Assembly: GCA_021432635.1 (NCBI GenBank)
Contig: MU270022.1
Coordinates: forward strand, 1,364,001-1,428,000
Length of the DNA: 64,000 bases
Reading direction: 5' to 3'
DNA from: Thozetella sp. PMI_491
Lineage: Eukaryota; Ascomycota; Sordariomycetes; Chaetosphaeriales; Chaetosphaeriaceae
The stretch's first letter is position 1. Each line of letters opens with the position of its first letter. Both the position numbers and the translations under genes were made by a program. The notes beneath the pieces are model-generated. The model had not been told where the DNA came from and did not search any database. It was given only the letters and a program-made list of their open reading frames with translations. Shown here one piece after another: positions 42,505 through 52,300 of this stretch.

Positions 42505-44390
42505 GATGATCAACACGTGCTACCTATCGGGTATATGTTGTCTCGGGAATGCGACTCCAGCATATACAAGCGTGTACCCGAGCCAAGCGAGTGAGAGGAG
42601 AAGGAGACATGTCCCCAATAAGTACCTGTTCTGGAGTCCTCGCTGCTGATCGGCGCCATCCAGTGCCTACGCCGTTCCTCGTCTCCTTCCGTCTTTCCCG
42701 TCTTGTTCGCTGCACAACAGACTTCTTCTGCCCTGGAAATGATTTTCTGGACCTTGGGGGGGGGGGGGGCTTGTTCTCTGTTCCCTGCGGTGGCTTGGCC
42801 ACCATAGCGTAGCGCATCTGCAGTCGGCCGAGGTGGAGCTGGCTAGAGCGAGGAGGATATCCTTCCACGCACCTGTGATTGGGCAGTCCCACCGAGCATG
42901 TCGCCGATCGAGCATTAAATGGCCCGGACGACGGGTAGCCGCAGAGAGTTTACTCTCACTATTGGCCGAGTTCGTACGGGTTGCCACCCTCAGCTCTGCC
43001 TGTTGCCAGCGCATTTGTTGTCGCTGTTCGCACGGAATACAGGCATGGCTACATGGAGCCCATCGGATCTCTGGTTGGCGGATAAATATATGCACAGCGC
43101 ACATATGTCTCTTGCATTGCCAACAAGCTATTCCAAGTGGCTACACCAACCTTGCTGGCCAACTCCAATCGCCCGGCACCGGTAACCGAGGCGGGTCGCA
43201 CAACTGGAAAGCATGAAAGCTGCCCTACTTCTATAGGTTATTCGGGGTGGGGGTCATGGTGTTGCTTCAGTAGAGGAGAATGAAGTGCCACAGGTAGGAC
43301 AGCCGTCTCTAAGCGACCGAGCCCAGCTTGTATTTGCGAACACCTTTCGCAAAGTACTTCCCACTCTTGACTGTCGCTCTCTCATGGAAGCCCCCGGCTC
43401 CTGTGTGCCGTCCTCCACGGTAGACGTATACGTAACACGAAAGAGTAGAATCAGTCTCTGCATGCACATTGGCCGTTACTGGGTCAAGGAGCCGTGCTCT
43501 TCGTTTAACGTTGTCTAGGCCAATGAATCAGGTGAGATAATCAGGCTGGCTAGCTAACTCGGCCCATGCTCAAGCCGGGTTTCTATCCAATGCAGTCATC
43601 CTTGCTTTCTTAATCGAAATGCTCGTATGTTCCTGAAAATAGAGTAGCCCAAGGCTGAGAAATATCTCGATGAAGACAAAAAACCATTTTGGCAAATAGA
43701 AGCAAGGCTATGTTGTGGCGCAGACTTAATTTTGCCGTGGACCGCACCTGTTGCCGCCAGCACTTTATACGGAGTGCTGTGCAGTTACGTTCCATCTAGC
43801 ATGAGCCCCAGGCAGCAAATATAATTTGGCTTAGGCATAGATATCATCGCAACAAACTCGGTCCTCGGTAAAATACTCTGCGTCTCATCAAGAAAGTGTT
43901 CTCTCGTTCCCCGGTCTGTGTTTAGTTACCTGCAGCTCAACTGAAGTCTGGTCCTTCTTGGCCCGCAGCGGGTAAAATGGGCATACGCTGCCGGTCTTAG
44001 GTACTAGTTTGTCAAGGTGCACTAGGCAACTAGTTGACTCTCTATCTTGCATGCTATTAAGTGTGCAGGATCATTGCCGAATCTCAAGCGATACCACTCA
44101 AGGGGGCTGAACTCGTGTGCCACTAAACCTTGCATTGCAAAAATGTTCTTTATATTAAGGGTCCCATTACGCGTCGTAGCCGATGACTGAGTGTTGGAGC
44201 AGAAGACACTTCATATTACCAAATTTAGAGACGGTGGAGATGTCAGTCTGGACCAAAAGGCCGCAACATGTATAAGAGCCCAGATACCCAAGCGGTCCTG
44301 GAATCGTCAACTTCAGTATCTATACTCTTTAGACAACCAGTATTAGCGTCATCCATTGCAGCTCCTACCAGAACCAACTATTCCAATAAA
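42505..44390. other. divergent intergenic region with a poly-G tract
   Basis: Carries the promoters of the orphan gene (-) and the secreted-protein gene (+). A run of 14 G lies at 42756..42769. Frames at 42549..43518 overlap on both strands without motifs. A TATA-like site for the plus gene is listed separately. Confidence 0.5.
44271..44277 (+). promoter_or_regulatory. TATA-like box
   Basis: TATAAGA, 120 bp upstream of the ATG at 44391. It overlaps an upstream ATG frame (44268) that I do not use, because the signal peptide begins at 44391. Confidence 0.45.
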
Positions 44391-44930
44391 ATGGCACCCA
44401 AAGGTTTGCTTGCCGTGGCCTTCGCCCTCCTCTCCTGCGCTGGTACTATCGTGGCTGCTCCCTCCTCCGCGCTCGCCACCGAGGACGGGCTAGTCCTGCT
44501 CTCCACTTCTGCTCTGCCGAACGGCCAAGTACTCAGCTTCTATGGCGTCAACAGCGCCGAAGACACTAGCGATGCCTCTTTCAACGTCTTTTCGCCGGCC
44601 GACTGCGGCTCAAACACAATAACTTGCAGCGAGGACCACCGCGCCACTACCTCCTCGTGTAATTCGTTGATCGCGGCCATTGATCAATCAAAGAGCAGCG
44701 ACGTACCGGAGAGCCCACGGAGTATCTGCATCGAAGGAAGCGACCGATGCTGCGTCAGCTGGAGCAGGGCTGTCAGCGGTCTTAAGAAAGGATTCCTAGT
44801 CAACGGAGCACGCAAGACCTTGAGCGGGTGCACATGGGAGTCCAAGGTTAGCGGACGAAGCAAAGATACTCTTCTAGCTAGCACCTGTGTCAACCAGTGC
44901 TTGTCTGATCGCCCCAACGGCTGCAGCTAA
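44391..44930 (+). CDS. secreted Cys-containing protein (fungal WD-like family, tentative)
   Basis: Single exon, 179 aa. The frame opens at 44268, but the signal peptide starts at Met 44391 (MAPKGLLAVAFALLSCAGTIVA, cleaved before APSS). The mature part contains eight or nine cysteines in the order CGSNTITC, SSCNSL, ICIEGSDRCCVSW, SGCTW, STCVNQCLSD and GCS, all likely disulphide-bonded. The block CCVSWSRAV, then VSGRSKDTLLASTCVNQCLSDRPNGCS, is a signature I associate with a widespread small secreted fungal family (called WD-like in Pfam, from memory), of unknown function. No enzyme motif is seen. It could act at the cell surface or as an effector; this is not shown by the sequence. Confidence 0.8.
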   Translation: MAPKGLLAVAFALLSCAGTIVAAPSSALATEDGLVLLSTSALPNGQVLSFYGVNSAEDTSDASFNVFSPADCGSNTITCSEDHRATTSSCNSLIAAIDQSKSSDVPESPRSICIEGSDRCCVSWSRAVSGLKKGFLVNGARKTLSGCTWESKVSGRSKDTLLASTCVNQCLSDRPNGCS

Positions 44931-45661
44931 ATCTTTTGGGGAGTGACGCCATCTGTCGTGTAGCTTCTGCAGTAATCAAAAGCAGATAATCCTTTTTCGC
45001 CGAATGAGGCGAGTTGTTTATACTTTTGTCCCAGTGGCGTTTTAGTGAAGTCTCAGCATTGCGACCGGAAATAGTACAGACCGGATGATTACGAGCTATG
45101 TACCGTCCTAAATTGATGGGTCTCTTGCATAGATAGGCTCTCCATCAATCATAGACAACGTTCGGATAGAATGGCGGCGTTGGGACGGCGGCGTCTGTTA
45201 GAAAGAGGTTTGCAACCGTACCTCCAAACCTCACGTACCTAGATATTGAGTATAGGTACCTACGACAACTGATAGTGGGACAACGAGGAATTCTGGCTAT
45301 ACTTGGCCCACAAAAAGCAAGGAAGGTATTATGGAGGCATTAAGCCACTGGATCCATCGGCAGCTGACTCGGTGCTAGTGCGGCGTGGAGCCTCAGTCGG
45401 ACTTAATGGCGAAGATAACCGCAATCTCCACCGCCGCCTTCCGTAGGTATGGACTTAAATTTGGGACAACAGCCTAGATATATTATGCGTAACACTGTTG
45501 CGGTTTCTTCTAGTGAACCAGCCTTTAACCTCACGTCGCACACGTATAACGAGTACCATCATTCCACTTCCCTTACACACGGCTCAACGCACCCAAATCG
45601 TCATCGCTCCGTCGCCGAGTAGTAACGTAATCGCCGGTCGATATCAGCTAAATTAGCTACA
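44931..45661. other. intergenic, nothing recognised
   Basis: Co-directional spacer. No frame with motifs. The 45231-45260 stretch has short inverted GTACCT/AGGTAC pairs, too weak to call. Confidence 0.5.
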
Positions 45662-46222
45662 ATGGCGAAGGCGGCTTTACTTGTCATGGATGTCCAGAAC
45701 GGCGTTCTCAAAATGGCCAATGCCTCGGAGTCTTATTTTCAGCGGCTAGCAGCGACGACTGCTGGCGCACGCGCCGCCGGCTTGCCGGTTATCTACATAA
45801 AGTCGTTCCTACGCAAGGGCTTCCCCGATGCCTCATCACGCAACAAGGTCGTTTCACGAGTTGCATCGCTCGGGCCCGACGTATTCGTGGAGGGCAGCCC
45901 GTTTACTGAATTCCCACCCGAGGTCGTCCCCGTGGAGGGAGATGCGATTGTTGTCAAGCGCCGAAATTCCTCTTTTGCCGGCACCGATTTGGAGGTTTTG
46001 CTTCGGAGCCAAGGTATCGAGCACATCCTGCTGCTAGGGGTAATGACAAGCGGTGTCGTGCTCTCGACGGTCCGCCAAGCTGCCGACTTGGACTATCAGA
46101 TTACCGTGATTGAAGATTTATGTTTGGATGTCAATCCTGACGTCCATCAGCTGCTGATGACAAAGGTGTTCCCGATGCAGGCGAGCGTTGTTTCGTCGGA
46201 GGCGGCCATCAAAGGGCTTTAG
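45662..46222 (+). CDS. isochorismatase-fold cysteine-hydrolase-like protein, no catalytic Cys
   Basis: Single exon, 186 aa, ATG in a good context (acaATGGc). The whole isochorismatase fold is present: Asp10 in LVMDVQNGVL, Lys99 in VVKRRNSSFAGTDL, and the loop LLGVMTSGVVLSTVR, where Gly131 replaces the usual nucleophilic Cys. The C-terminal part reads ADLDYQITVIED, NPDVHQLLMTKVFP. It is shorter than the paralogue at 16220 and closer to the common subfamily length (180-200 aa). TSGVVLSTVR is a pattern found in many bacterial and fungal members of this branch, as I recall, so the Cys loss is ancestral rather than decay. Hydrolysis by the classic mechanism is unlikely, and a different chemistry or a binding role is possible. 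Confidence 0.9.
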   Translation: MAKAALLVMDVQNGVLKMANASESYFQRLAATTAGARAAGLPVIYIKSFLRKGFPDASSRNKVVSRVASLGPDVFVEGSPFTEFPPEVVPVEGDAIVVKRRNSSFAGTDLEVLLRSQGIEHILLLGVMTSGVVLSTVRQAADLDYQITVIEDLCLDVNPDVHQLLMTKVFPMQASVVSSEAAIKGL

Positions 46223-46565
46223 AGCAAAAGGATTGCGCAAAAGTAGCGTGACTACATGTATCACGTTGGAGTAAACTTAAGAGGGTTATATTATACTAGA
46301 ACTGACGTTTCTATCAGAATTTCTATGCTTTATGGAGTCTTTCACAACCATTAGCCGTATCGTTCGACCACAGATACGTACCTTGATGGTTGTTCGTGAA
46401 GTGTGAAATGATCCGGGCAAACCCACCAAAATCAAGCCATATTTCTCATCTCTCCCTACATAAGTTCCGTCCATGGAGAATGTAGCAACCACCGCGGATT
46501 TATCTCTAGTCATACAGGAACCTTTGGGTCATCAGCAGTCAGGATCATTCTCTAGTGTGCTTGAT
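46223..46565. other. convergent spacer
   Basis: Between the 3' ends of the isochorismatase-like (+) and GNAT (-) genes. A 75-codon minus frame (46286..46513) is motif-free. Confidence 0.55.
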
Positions 46566-47438
46566 CTATTCCTTCCCTTTCCTCGGTAGCTTCTTCATCA
46601 CAACTGTGCGCCAGCAGCCCTCTGCCAACGGCCCATACAGCTCCACGGCGTTGTGTTTACCCCAATCAGTTCCATCATCAGCCACATTCCATCTCTCCCT
46701 GAGGTTGAGATCCTGAACGTCGATGGGCTCAAATCCGGCCTTTTTATATACAGGATATCCCTTAGGAGAAGCATTGAGGAAGGCTGGCAGCCCTTCTTTA
46801 TCAGCAAACTCAGTTCCCCATCGTACAAGTGCGGATCCGGCGCCCAGTCCACGGTGTTTGGAGCTCGTAGCGAGAATATTCAACACTGAGAGAGAATGTA
46901 TTGCTTTAGCACTCCAATACTTCCATTTTGATTCCCCGCGTTGTTTTGGGGACTTACTGAGATGGCGATCGCCACGTAAATGTTGACGGTCTTTCCGCTT
47001 CAAGCCCCCAATGAAGTCGTTGGCGACTTCGAGATCAACGCCCTCGCCAAAAGACTCCACCGTTGGGACAATCTCCATGTCCCAGTCCCATTCCTCTCGT
47101 GGCTCGTTGTATAGAGTCCAGAGAGAGAAGGCAATAATCTCTCCCGCACCAGCTTGCGATGACTGGTCGGAAGGAAGGGTCTCAACGACCTTGACGATGA
47201 CTTTTGGCTTCTTGCGCTGTTCGCCATTCGGCCCTGGACCGGGCTCCTTGCTCGGCGTGCCAGGTGGTGAGAAAGCAAGACCAAACTTCTCCTTGGCTGA
47301 GGTTGTTACGCCATTTGGATGCATTCGGCTGGTGACTGCATCCTCTGCAAATGCCTCGTAGAAGAGGTCGATCAGCTGGCTGGTGTCGGCTGGCGTCCCA
47401 TCGCGAATGCCGATCCCGGGTTTGCTTATTGTCGTCAT
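46566..47438 (-). CDS. GNAT-family N-acetyltransferase
   Basis: Transfers an acyl group from acyl-CoA to an amine; target unknown. Exons 47438..46958 and 46885..46566 give 266 aa. The 72-bp intron (GTAAGT ... CTCAG) is a multiple of three and stop-free, so an unspliced message would encode 290 aa with a 24-residue insert. Splicing restores the family sequence DRHLMLNILAT. The acetyl-CoA loop (motif A) is HRGLGAGSALVRWG, followed by the motif B region FLNASPKGYPVYKKAGFE. The N terminus has IRDGTPADTSQLIDLFYEAF. A Pro/Gly/Lys-rich linker (about 55-85) separates it from a second half with IIAFSLWTL. The last exon ends with a conserved-looking segment, WRTVVMKKLPRKGKE. A run of 15 A lies just upstream of the ATG. 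Confidence 0.88.
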   Translation of the reverse strand: MTTISKPGIGIRDGTPADTSQLIDLFYEAFAEDAVTSRMHPNGVTTSAKEKFGLAFSPPGTPSKEPGPGPNGEQRKKPKVIVKVVETLPSDQSSQAGAGEIIAFSLWTLYNEPREEWDWDMEIVPTVESFGEGVDLEVANDFIGGLKRKDRQHLRGDRHLSKSPKQRGESKWKYWSAKAIHSLSVLNILATSSKHRGLGAGSALVRWGTEFADKEGLPAFLNASPKGYPVYKKAGFEPIDVQDLNLRERWNVADDGTDWGKHNAVELYGPLAEGCWRTVVMKKLPRKGKE

Positions 47439-48190
47439 TGCTCCTTGCCCTCTTTCTTCTGTAAAAAAAAAAAAAAATCCGCGCCGAGCAGAGCAAGGGT
47501 AGAGTTTGCTGGCAAGAGGTTATTGTAGGCATGAATTGCTCTTTAATCGCCGCGCCGTGCACGCCCTATGCGTGTTTCACCTGCAGGGTGCTGTGAGTCA
47601 TTCCAGCCCCAATGCTACCATTTCTGGCAAGGTGCTGCTTCTAGCACTGCTTGTCATGTATCATCAAAAGAGCTGCCTAAGAGGGTTAAAAGATATTTCG
47701 CGAAAGAAATAGCGCGATTCGCAAGCTTACTATGCTGCCGCGTCAGCTATCTAGAAATTGGTTCAAAGTCTCGTGTTCTTAGCACTCTCTTGAGACGCCA
47801 ATACGGTCTACCAACAATCGTAGTACAGGCGTAAGGTATCCATGCGTAAGATGGGTGTTCTATTCTGATGTCATATGACGACCTCAGAGCTCGTACAGGT
47901 GATGTATCGAAACAAAAAAAAAATAGAAGTTAACCACTACCTTAGGCCACCAGAGCTGAGGGTGTAGTCAACGCCCACTATCATATTCCAAGATGGTCTC
48001 TGGGTAACGTTTGGATCATTTTCTTTGCTTGGCATCAAGTTTACTTGCGGTGATAACTAAGCAGAGGATTTTGCAATACGAGGCCGGAGGCGCAGTGTAA
48101 TCAAGCATGAATAGAAGAAGTTGGGCAAAGAGAGCGTGCGTTATTCCGTGCATCCACACGCCTTCATCCGCCTCTCACCCGTCCGACGCT
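47439..48190. other. intergenic with poly-A tract
   Basis: A 15-A run on the plus strand at 47463..47477 lies in the 5' leader of the GNAT gene, and a 10-A run lies at 47914..47923. Nothing else recognised. Confidence 0.55.
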
Positions 48191-48748
48191 TCAACCACGG
48201 GTTAGGTAATAGTTCCCCGCCAAAACCTTTCCAATGCCCAATTTTTTCTCAAAGCTTTCTTGATCCCACCTCATCCGAGAGGCGATCGACATCGGATCCC
48301 CAAACTTCATCGTTTTGCGGATCCTCGCCGCATCACATCCCTCAGGCTGCTCAAACACCATGAAGACGTAACGATGAGCCGCGCTCGGCTTCGGCGGCCC
48401 GGGGCCGGCGTATGGTACAAACCAGTCAGCAGTGCCCTCGAGCGGAGCGAAGCCGTCAGACCCCGCAGGGCCGGCGACGAGATCGATATGTAGGCCGTGA
48501 AGGATAGGGCTCATTATCGGGAATGACGGGAATGGCGCGTCCAGGTCGATCGATACGGCAAGATATCTGGTCTCCGGGCCCTTTAGAGCGGAAGTAGCGA
48601 TGGACAGAGTCGGCGTCAGCTTAGTGGCCTCAGTGGTGAGGTTGACAGCTGCCTCAGAGACGGTTACTTCTGGGTAGTGAAGGCGGAGGGTAATTTCGGA
48701 CTTGGCGGCCGTGAGCGTGTGCTTCAAGCTGGGAGACTCTTTCGCCAT
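48191..48748 (-). CDS. phosphatidylethanolamine-binding protein (PEBP) family
   Basis: Single exon, 185 aa from ATG 48748; an in-frame ATG at 48814 would add 22 unconserved residues. The PEBP ligand pocket motifs are present in altered form: DLDAP (68-72) instead of the usual DPDAP, HGLHI (84-88) where the family has HW, and YAGPGPPKPSAAHRYVFMVFEQP, close to the canonical GPxPP-x-GxHRY block. The fungal members include yeast Tfs1, an inhibitor of carboxypeptidase Y; the window also holds a serine carboxypeptidase gene, but 15 kb away, and a link is not shown. No signal peptide, so probably cytosolic. Binding of lipid or peptide is inferred from the family. Confidence 0.88.
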   Translation of the reverse strand: MAKESPSLKHTLTAAKSEITLRLHYPEVTVSEAAVNLTTEATKLTPTLSIATSALKGPETRYLAVSIDLDAPFPSFPIMSPILHGLHIDLVAGPAGSDGFAPLEGTADWFVPYAGPGPPKPSAAHRYVFMVFEQPEGCDAARIRKTMKFGDPMSIASRMRWDQESFEKKLGIGKVLAGNYYLTRG

Positions 48749-49360
48749 GGCATAAGGTCGTTGACGTGATGCTGGACTGCAAATTGATCGATCCGATTGA
48801 TTTACGATGCTCACGTCTCAAGTATACTAGAATGCGGCCGGGAAGTAGCGAGACGTGAGTTGGATCAACGGTCGCCTTCCATCAGTTAAATAGGTAACTT
48901 TTTACCCCCTGACAGCTCAGTTTCCATCCAATAGAGAACAATCGGCACCATGGCCGAGCCGACCTAGGCTAGGCGAAGGTTGCCATCATATGTGGTCTAC
49001 GCACCCAGCGTGATCATCTAGCCAATGACCGTTCGGCGGGTCATGGGCGTTGAATCCGGCGTTCTGTCCGGCCCCTCCGATTTTCTCGGACCGCGATCGG
49101 CTATGGTACCTGGATCTCGCGCTAATGCCGCTTCGTCTCCGGCATCCATGCATGCTCCGCAAACCCTGAGGCCCGCGAGAAACTAGAGTTCTACGAACGG
49201 GATCTAGGCTAATTCAACAGGACAGCTGTATATGATTTAAAAGTTCACGCACCGGCTCATCAGCTTAAACATTGAGACTTCTGCAAGGCTAGGCTACCAG
49301 TGCCTAGGCAACCTCACGCACGTCCGGATTGAAGTGATGTTTCAGTTCGACTAGTCCTAA
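48749..49360. other. intergenic, nothing recognised
   Basis: Spacer between the PEBP gene and the 3' end of the ABC transporter gene. It contains the PEBP promoter. No frame with motifs. Confidence 0.5.
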
Positions 49361-52300
49361 TTAGTGCCCGCCCGCCCTGTAAAGCTCTCCAAATCTAGTG
49401 TTCTCGTCGCTCGCGAGTTCCCTGGGCTTCCCAACTTCTACAACCTTGCCTCTGTCCAATACCACAACCCGATCGAAATCCATGATCATGTCCAGGCGGT
49501 GGCTGACCGCCAAGACCGTGTAGTGCTGAAATTCTGTCTTGATAATATCCCGCATGGCTCGCTCCGTTTCGTAGTCCACGCTTGAGCTCACCTCGTCAAG
49601 CAGCAGTATACCGCCTCCAGGCGTGCCACCCGACCCTGCCGTGTGCCTGGCACGAAGCCTCCCGCGCAGCACCACCCGCGCAAGCGAGAACAGCTGACGT
49701 TGGCCTTGACTGAGGGTACTGGGAATCATGCCTGCTTGCAAGCCGCCGCGCTCTTGCACAAACGACCAGAGGCCGACGGTTTCAAAGACGGCCTGACACT
49801 CAGTAGCAGTCGCTGCGTCGAAGGGGTCGAGATTGTCCTGGAATGTCGAGCCGTCAGGAAGAAATACCGCATCTTGAGGTACCGCCAACAGCCTGCTCCG
49901 TAGTGTCCGGCGATCGATTCGAGCCAGAACTATACCATCTATCTGCACATTTTCTGAACTTTCCTGCAGTGGATCTAAGAGTTTCAGGATAAGTGCAAGT
50001 ACACTCGACTTTCCGCTCCCAGTCCGACCACATATCGCGACATTCTCGCGAGCGGAAATCTTAAGTTTGATATCACAAAGTGCAGCGTTCAGCAACGGGT
50101 CTTCTGAAGCGTCGGAACTAGAGACAAATTTAGCCAGCTTCTCTGGTATGGATACGACGTTCGACTTACTTGTAGGTCGCTGAAACTCCATTTAATTCGA
50201 TCTCGCCTCTCTGGGGCCATTCTTCCGGCGGCGAAACTAGTTCATTTTCTCGATCCTCCGGTTTGACATTCTTGTTAAATGCATTCAGCCTAGCAATGGC
50301 GCCAATGGACGTTTCTAACTGGGTGTAATGCAGTACAATACCCATGAGACTCTCACCAAAGTTCATCAAGAGAACCAGGGATGCTCCCGTAAAACCGGAA
50401 TTGGAGCGGAGACGAACCGCTAGGGATGTAAGAATCGCCGCAATTATCGTGACCATCATGGCCAAAACAAACCCAAGCTACTGCTGGATCATGGCGAGGA
50501 GGTATGCTGGTCGTTGTGACGAATCGAGGAGGTTGTTACTCTTCTCTCTATCCTCCGCTATGAAGCCAAACGCACGGAGAGTGACGATGCCTTTCGTAGT
50601 GTCCAGGTAGTGGGTGCTAGAGGTTTTCGCAGTTAGAGTTGATATGTGTGAGGGGCTTAAATGGCTCAGCACAATGCGGATTTGACTCACTAAAGGGGGC
50701 TTTTTGCCTCTAAATCCAGAAGCCGCATCTGTCTGGAGGTGCGCAGGTAAAACTTTTGGATTAACCATAACGATGCTATCAAGAATGGGTAGCTAATGGC
50801 CAAATAAGGCGAGGATGTAATGAGCACGGCGGCTGCTCCGATCGACGATGATAGTGAGTAGAGCGTGTTCAGGAAGCCGTTTGGAAGCTCCGTGTCCACC
50901 AGATTTAAGTCCTGAGAGAACATATTGATGATAACGCCTTGATCCGTGTCGGTGAAGAACTGTGATTCTAATTGTCAGTCCCACTTTTCTTCTTTTAACA
51001 AGGTCCAGCAAGGAGTCATTCCGACCTTCAACGGAGCCCGTATCAAGGTCTTTAGCGCCCGGGAATGAAGCCAAGCCCCCGACCTCCTAGCAGAAACGAT
51101 AAAGCAGACGACACCAAGCGCCAGCAGCGACCCTAACGATGCTGCTTGAAGTGCCGCATAAACGCCTATCCAGTACCCGAAGGAATGGGCAGGAATGTCG
51201 CCAGCCGCATCGTCTGCCCAGTACTTCAGCCATACAGTGGAATAGTTGGAGAGAAACCCCATTGCAGCAGCCGAGATGACTGCGCCGATTGCGAGGGACC
51301 AGCCCACTTTTGTGTCCAGTCAATAACACACGCCAAAAAATGGTTTCGTAGATTTTGAATACATACTGCTCCTGAAGTAAGTCAGGTATACGGTACGGTC
51401 GCCTGCCTGACGTGCGTTGTCCACCTCAGAAATATTCGAGGCATTTGTGTTTGTCTTGAGAAGTTTGACCTCATCTGCATCGGATTTGGACGTCGTCCTT
51501 TCAGGAGATGCATCCCCACTAGCGGCTTTCACGTTAAGGCTATGTATATATTTCTTATTCGTAACGAGAGTCTCGAATCTGCCTTGCTCAACGACAGTGC
51601 CGTCGAGGCCTAAGGCAATGATGTGATCTGCTGCAGGTAAGTGGTGAACAGAGTGCGTGCACAGAACTGCAGTAGCCCCTCGGCGTCTAATCAAACCCTG
51701 TGGACCAAAAGCCTTGTGGAATATTTGCTCTTCGGTGTCAGCGTCAAGCCCGCTGAAGACGTCATCGAATATGAGTAGGTCCGACTGCAGATAGAGGGCG
51801 CGCGCCAGAGACACGCGCTGCCTCTGCCCGCCACTCAGTGTGATGCCGTTGCTGCCCACGTTACTCCTGTCGCCTAAGGGGAGTGCCTCGAGGTCGTCTG
51901 TCAACATTGCTGCATCAATAACTTCGCGGTATCTTCCGGGGTCGAAAGGCGAGAAGCCAGTTATGTTTTCTCTAATAGATCCATTGAACAGGAACGCCCT
52001 GTGGCCGTCAGCATCGTATCGTATCGAAACCCGAGTGCAAGTCTGCAGTATGAACTGGACGCTTTAGTAAGCCCTTGAAACGTACACTTGGTCGCAAAAA
52101 CCGACACGCTGAAAATGCTTGCTAAGCGCGATCGAGCCCTTCCGTACTGGGATCTCGCCTAGCAAAGCTTTCATCAAAGTGGACTTTCCGCTAGCGATGG
52201 GTCCGACAACAATGGTAAGGGCAGAGTGAGGGACATCGATATCAATATTCTTGAGCACCATTTTGTCCGCAGTCCAGCCAAAAGTCCCGTTTCGGACGCT

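Noticed and set aside
45231-45262. Short inverted GTACCT/AGGTAC pairs as a possible element end
   Set aside because: Arms are only six bases with mismatched flanks, and no transposase or target duplication is visible.
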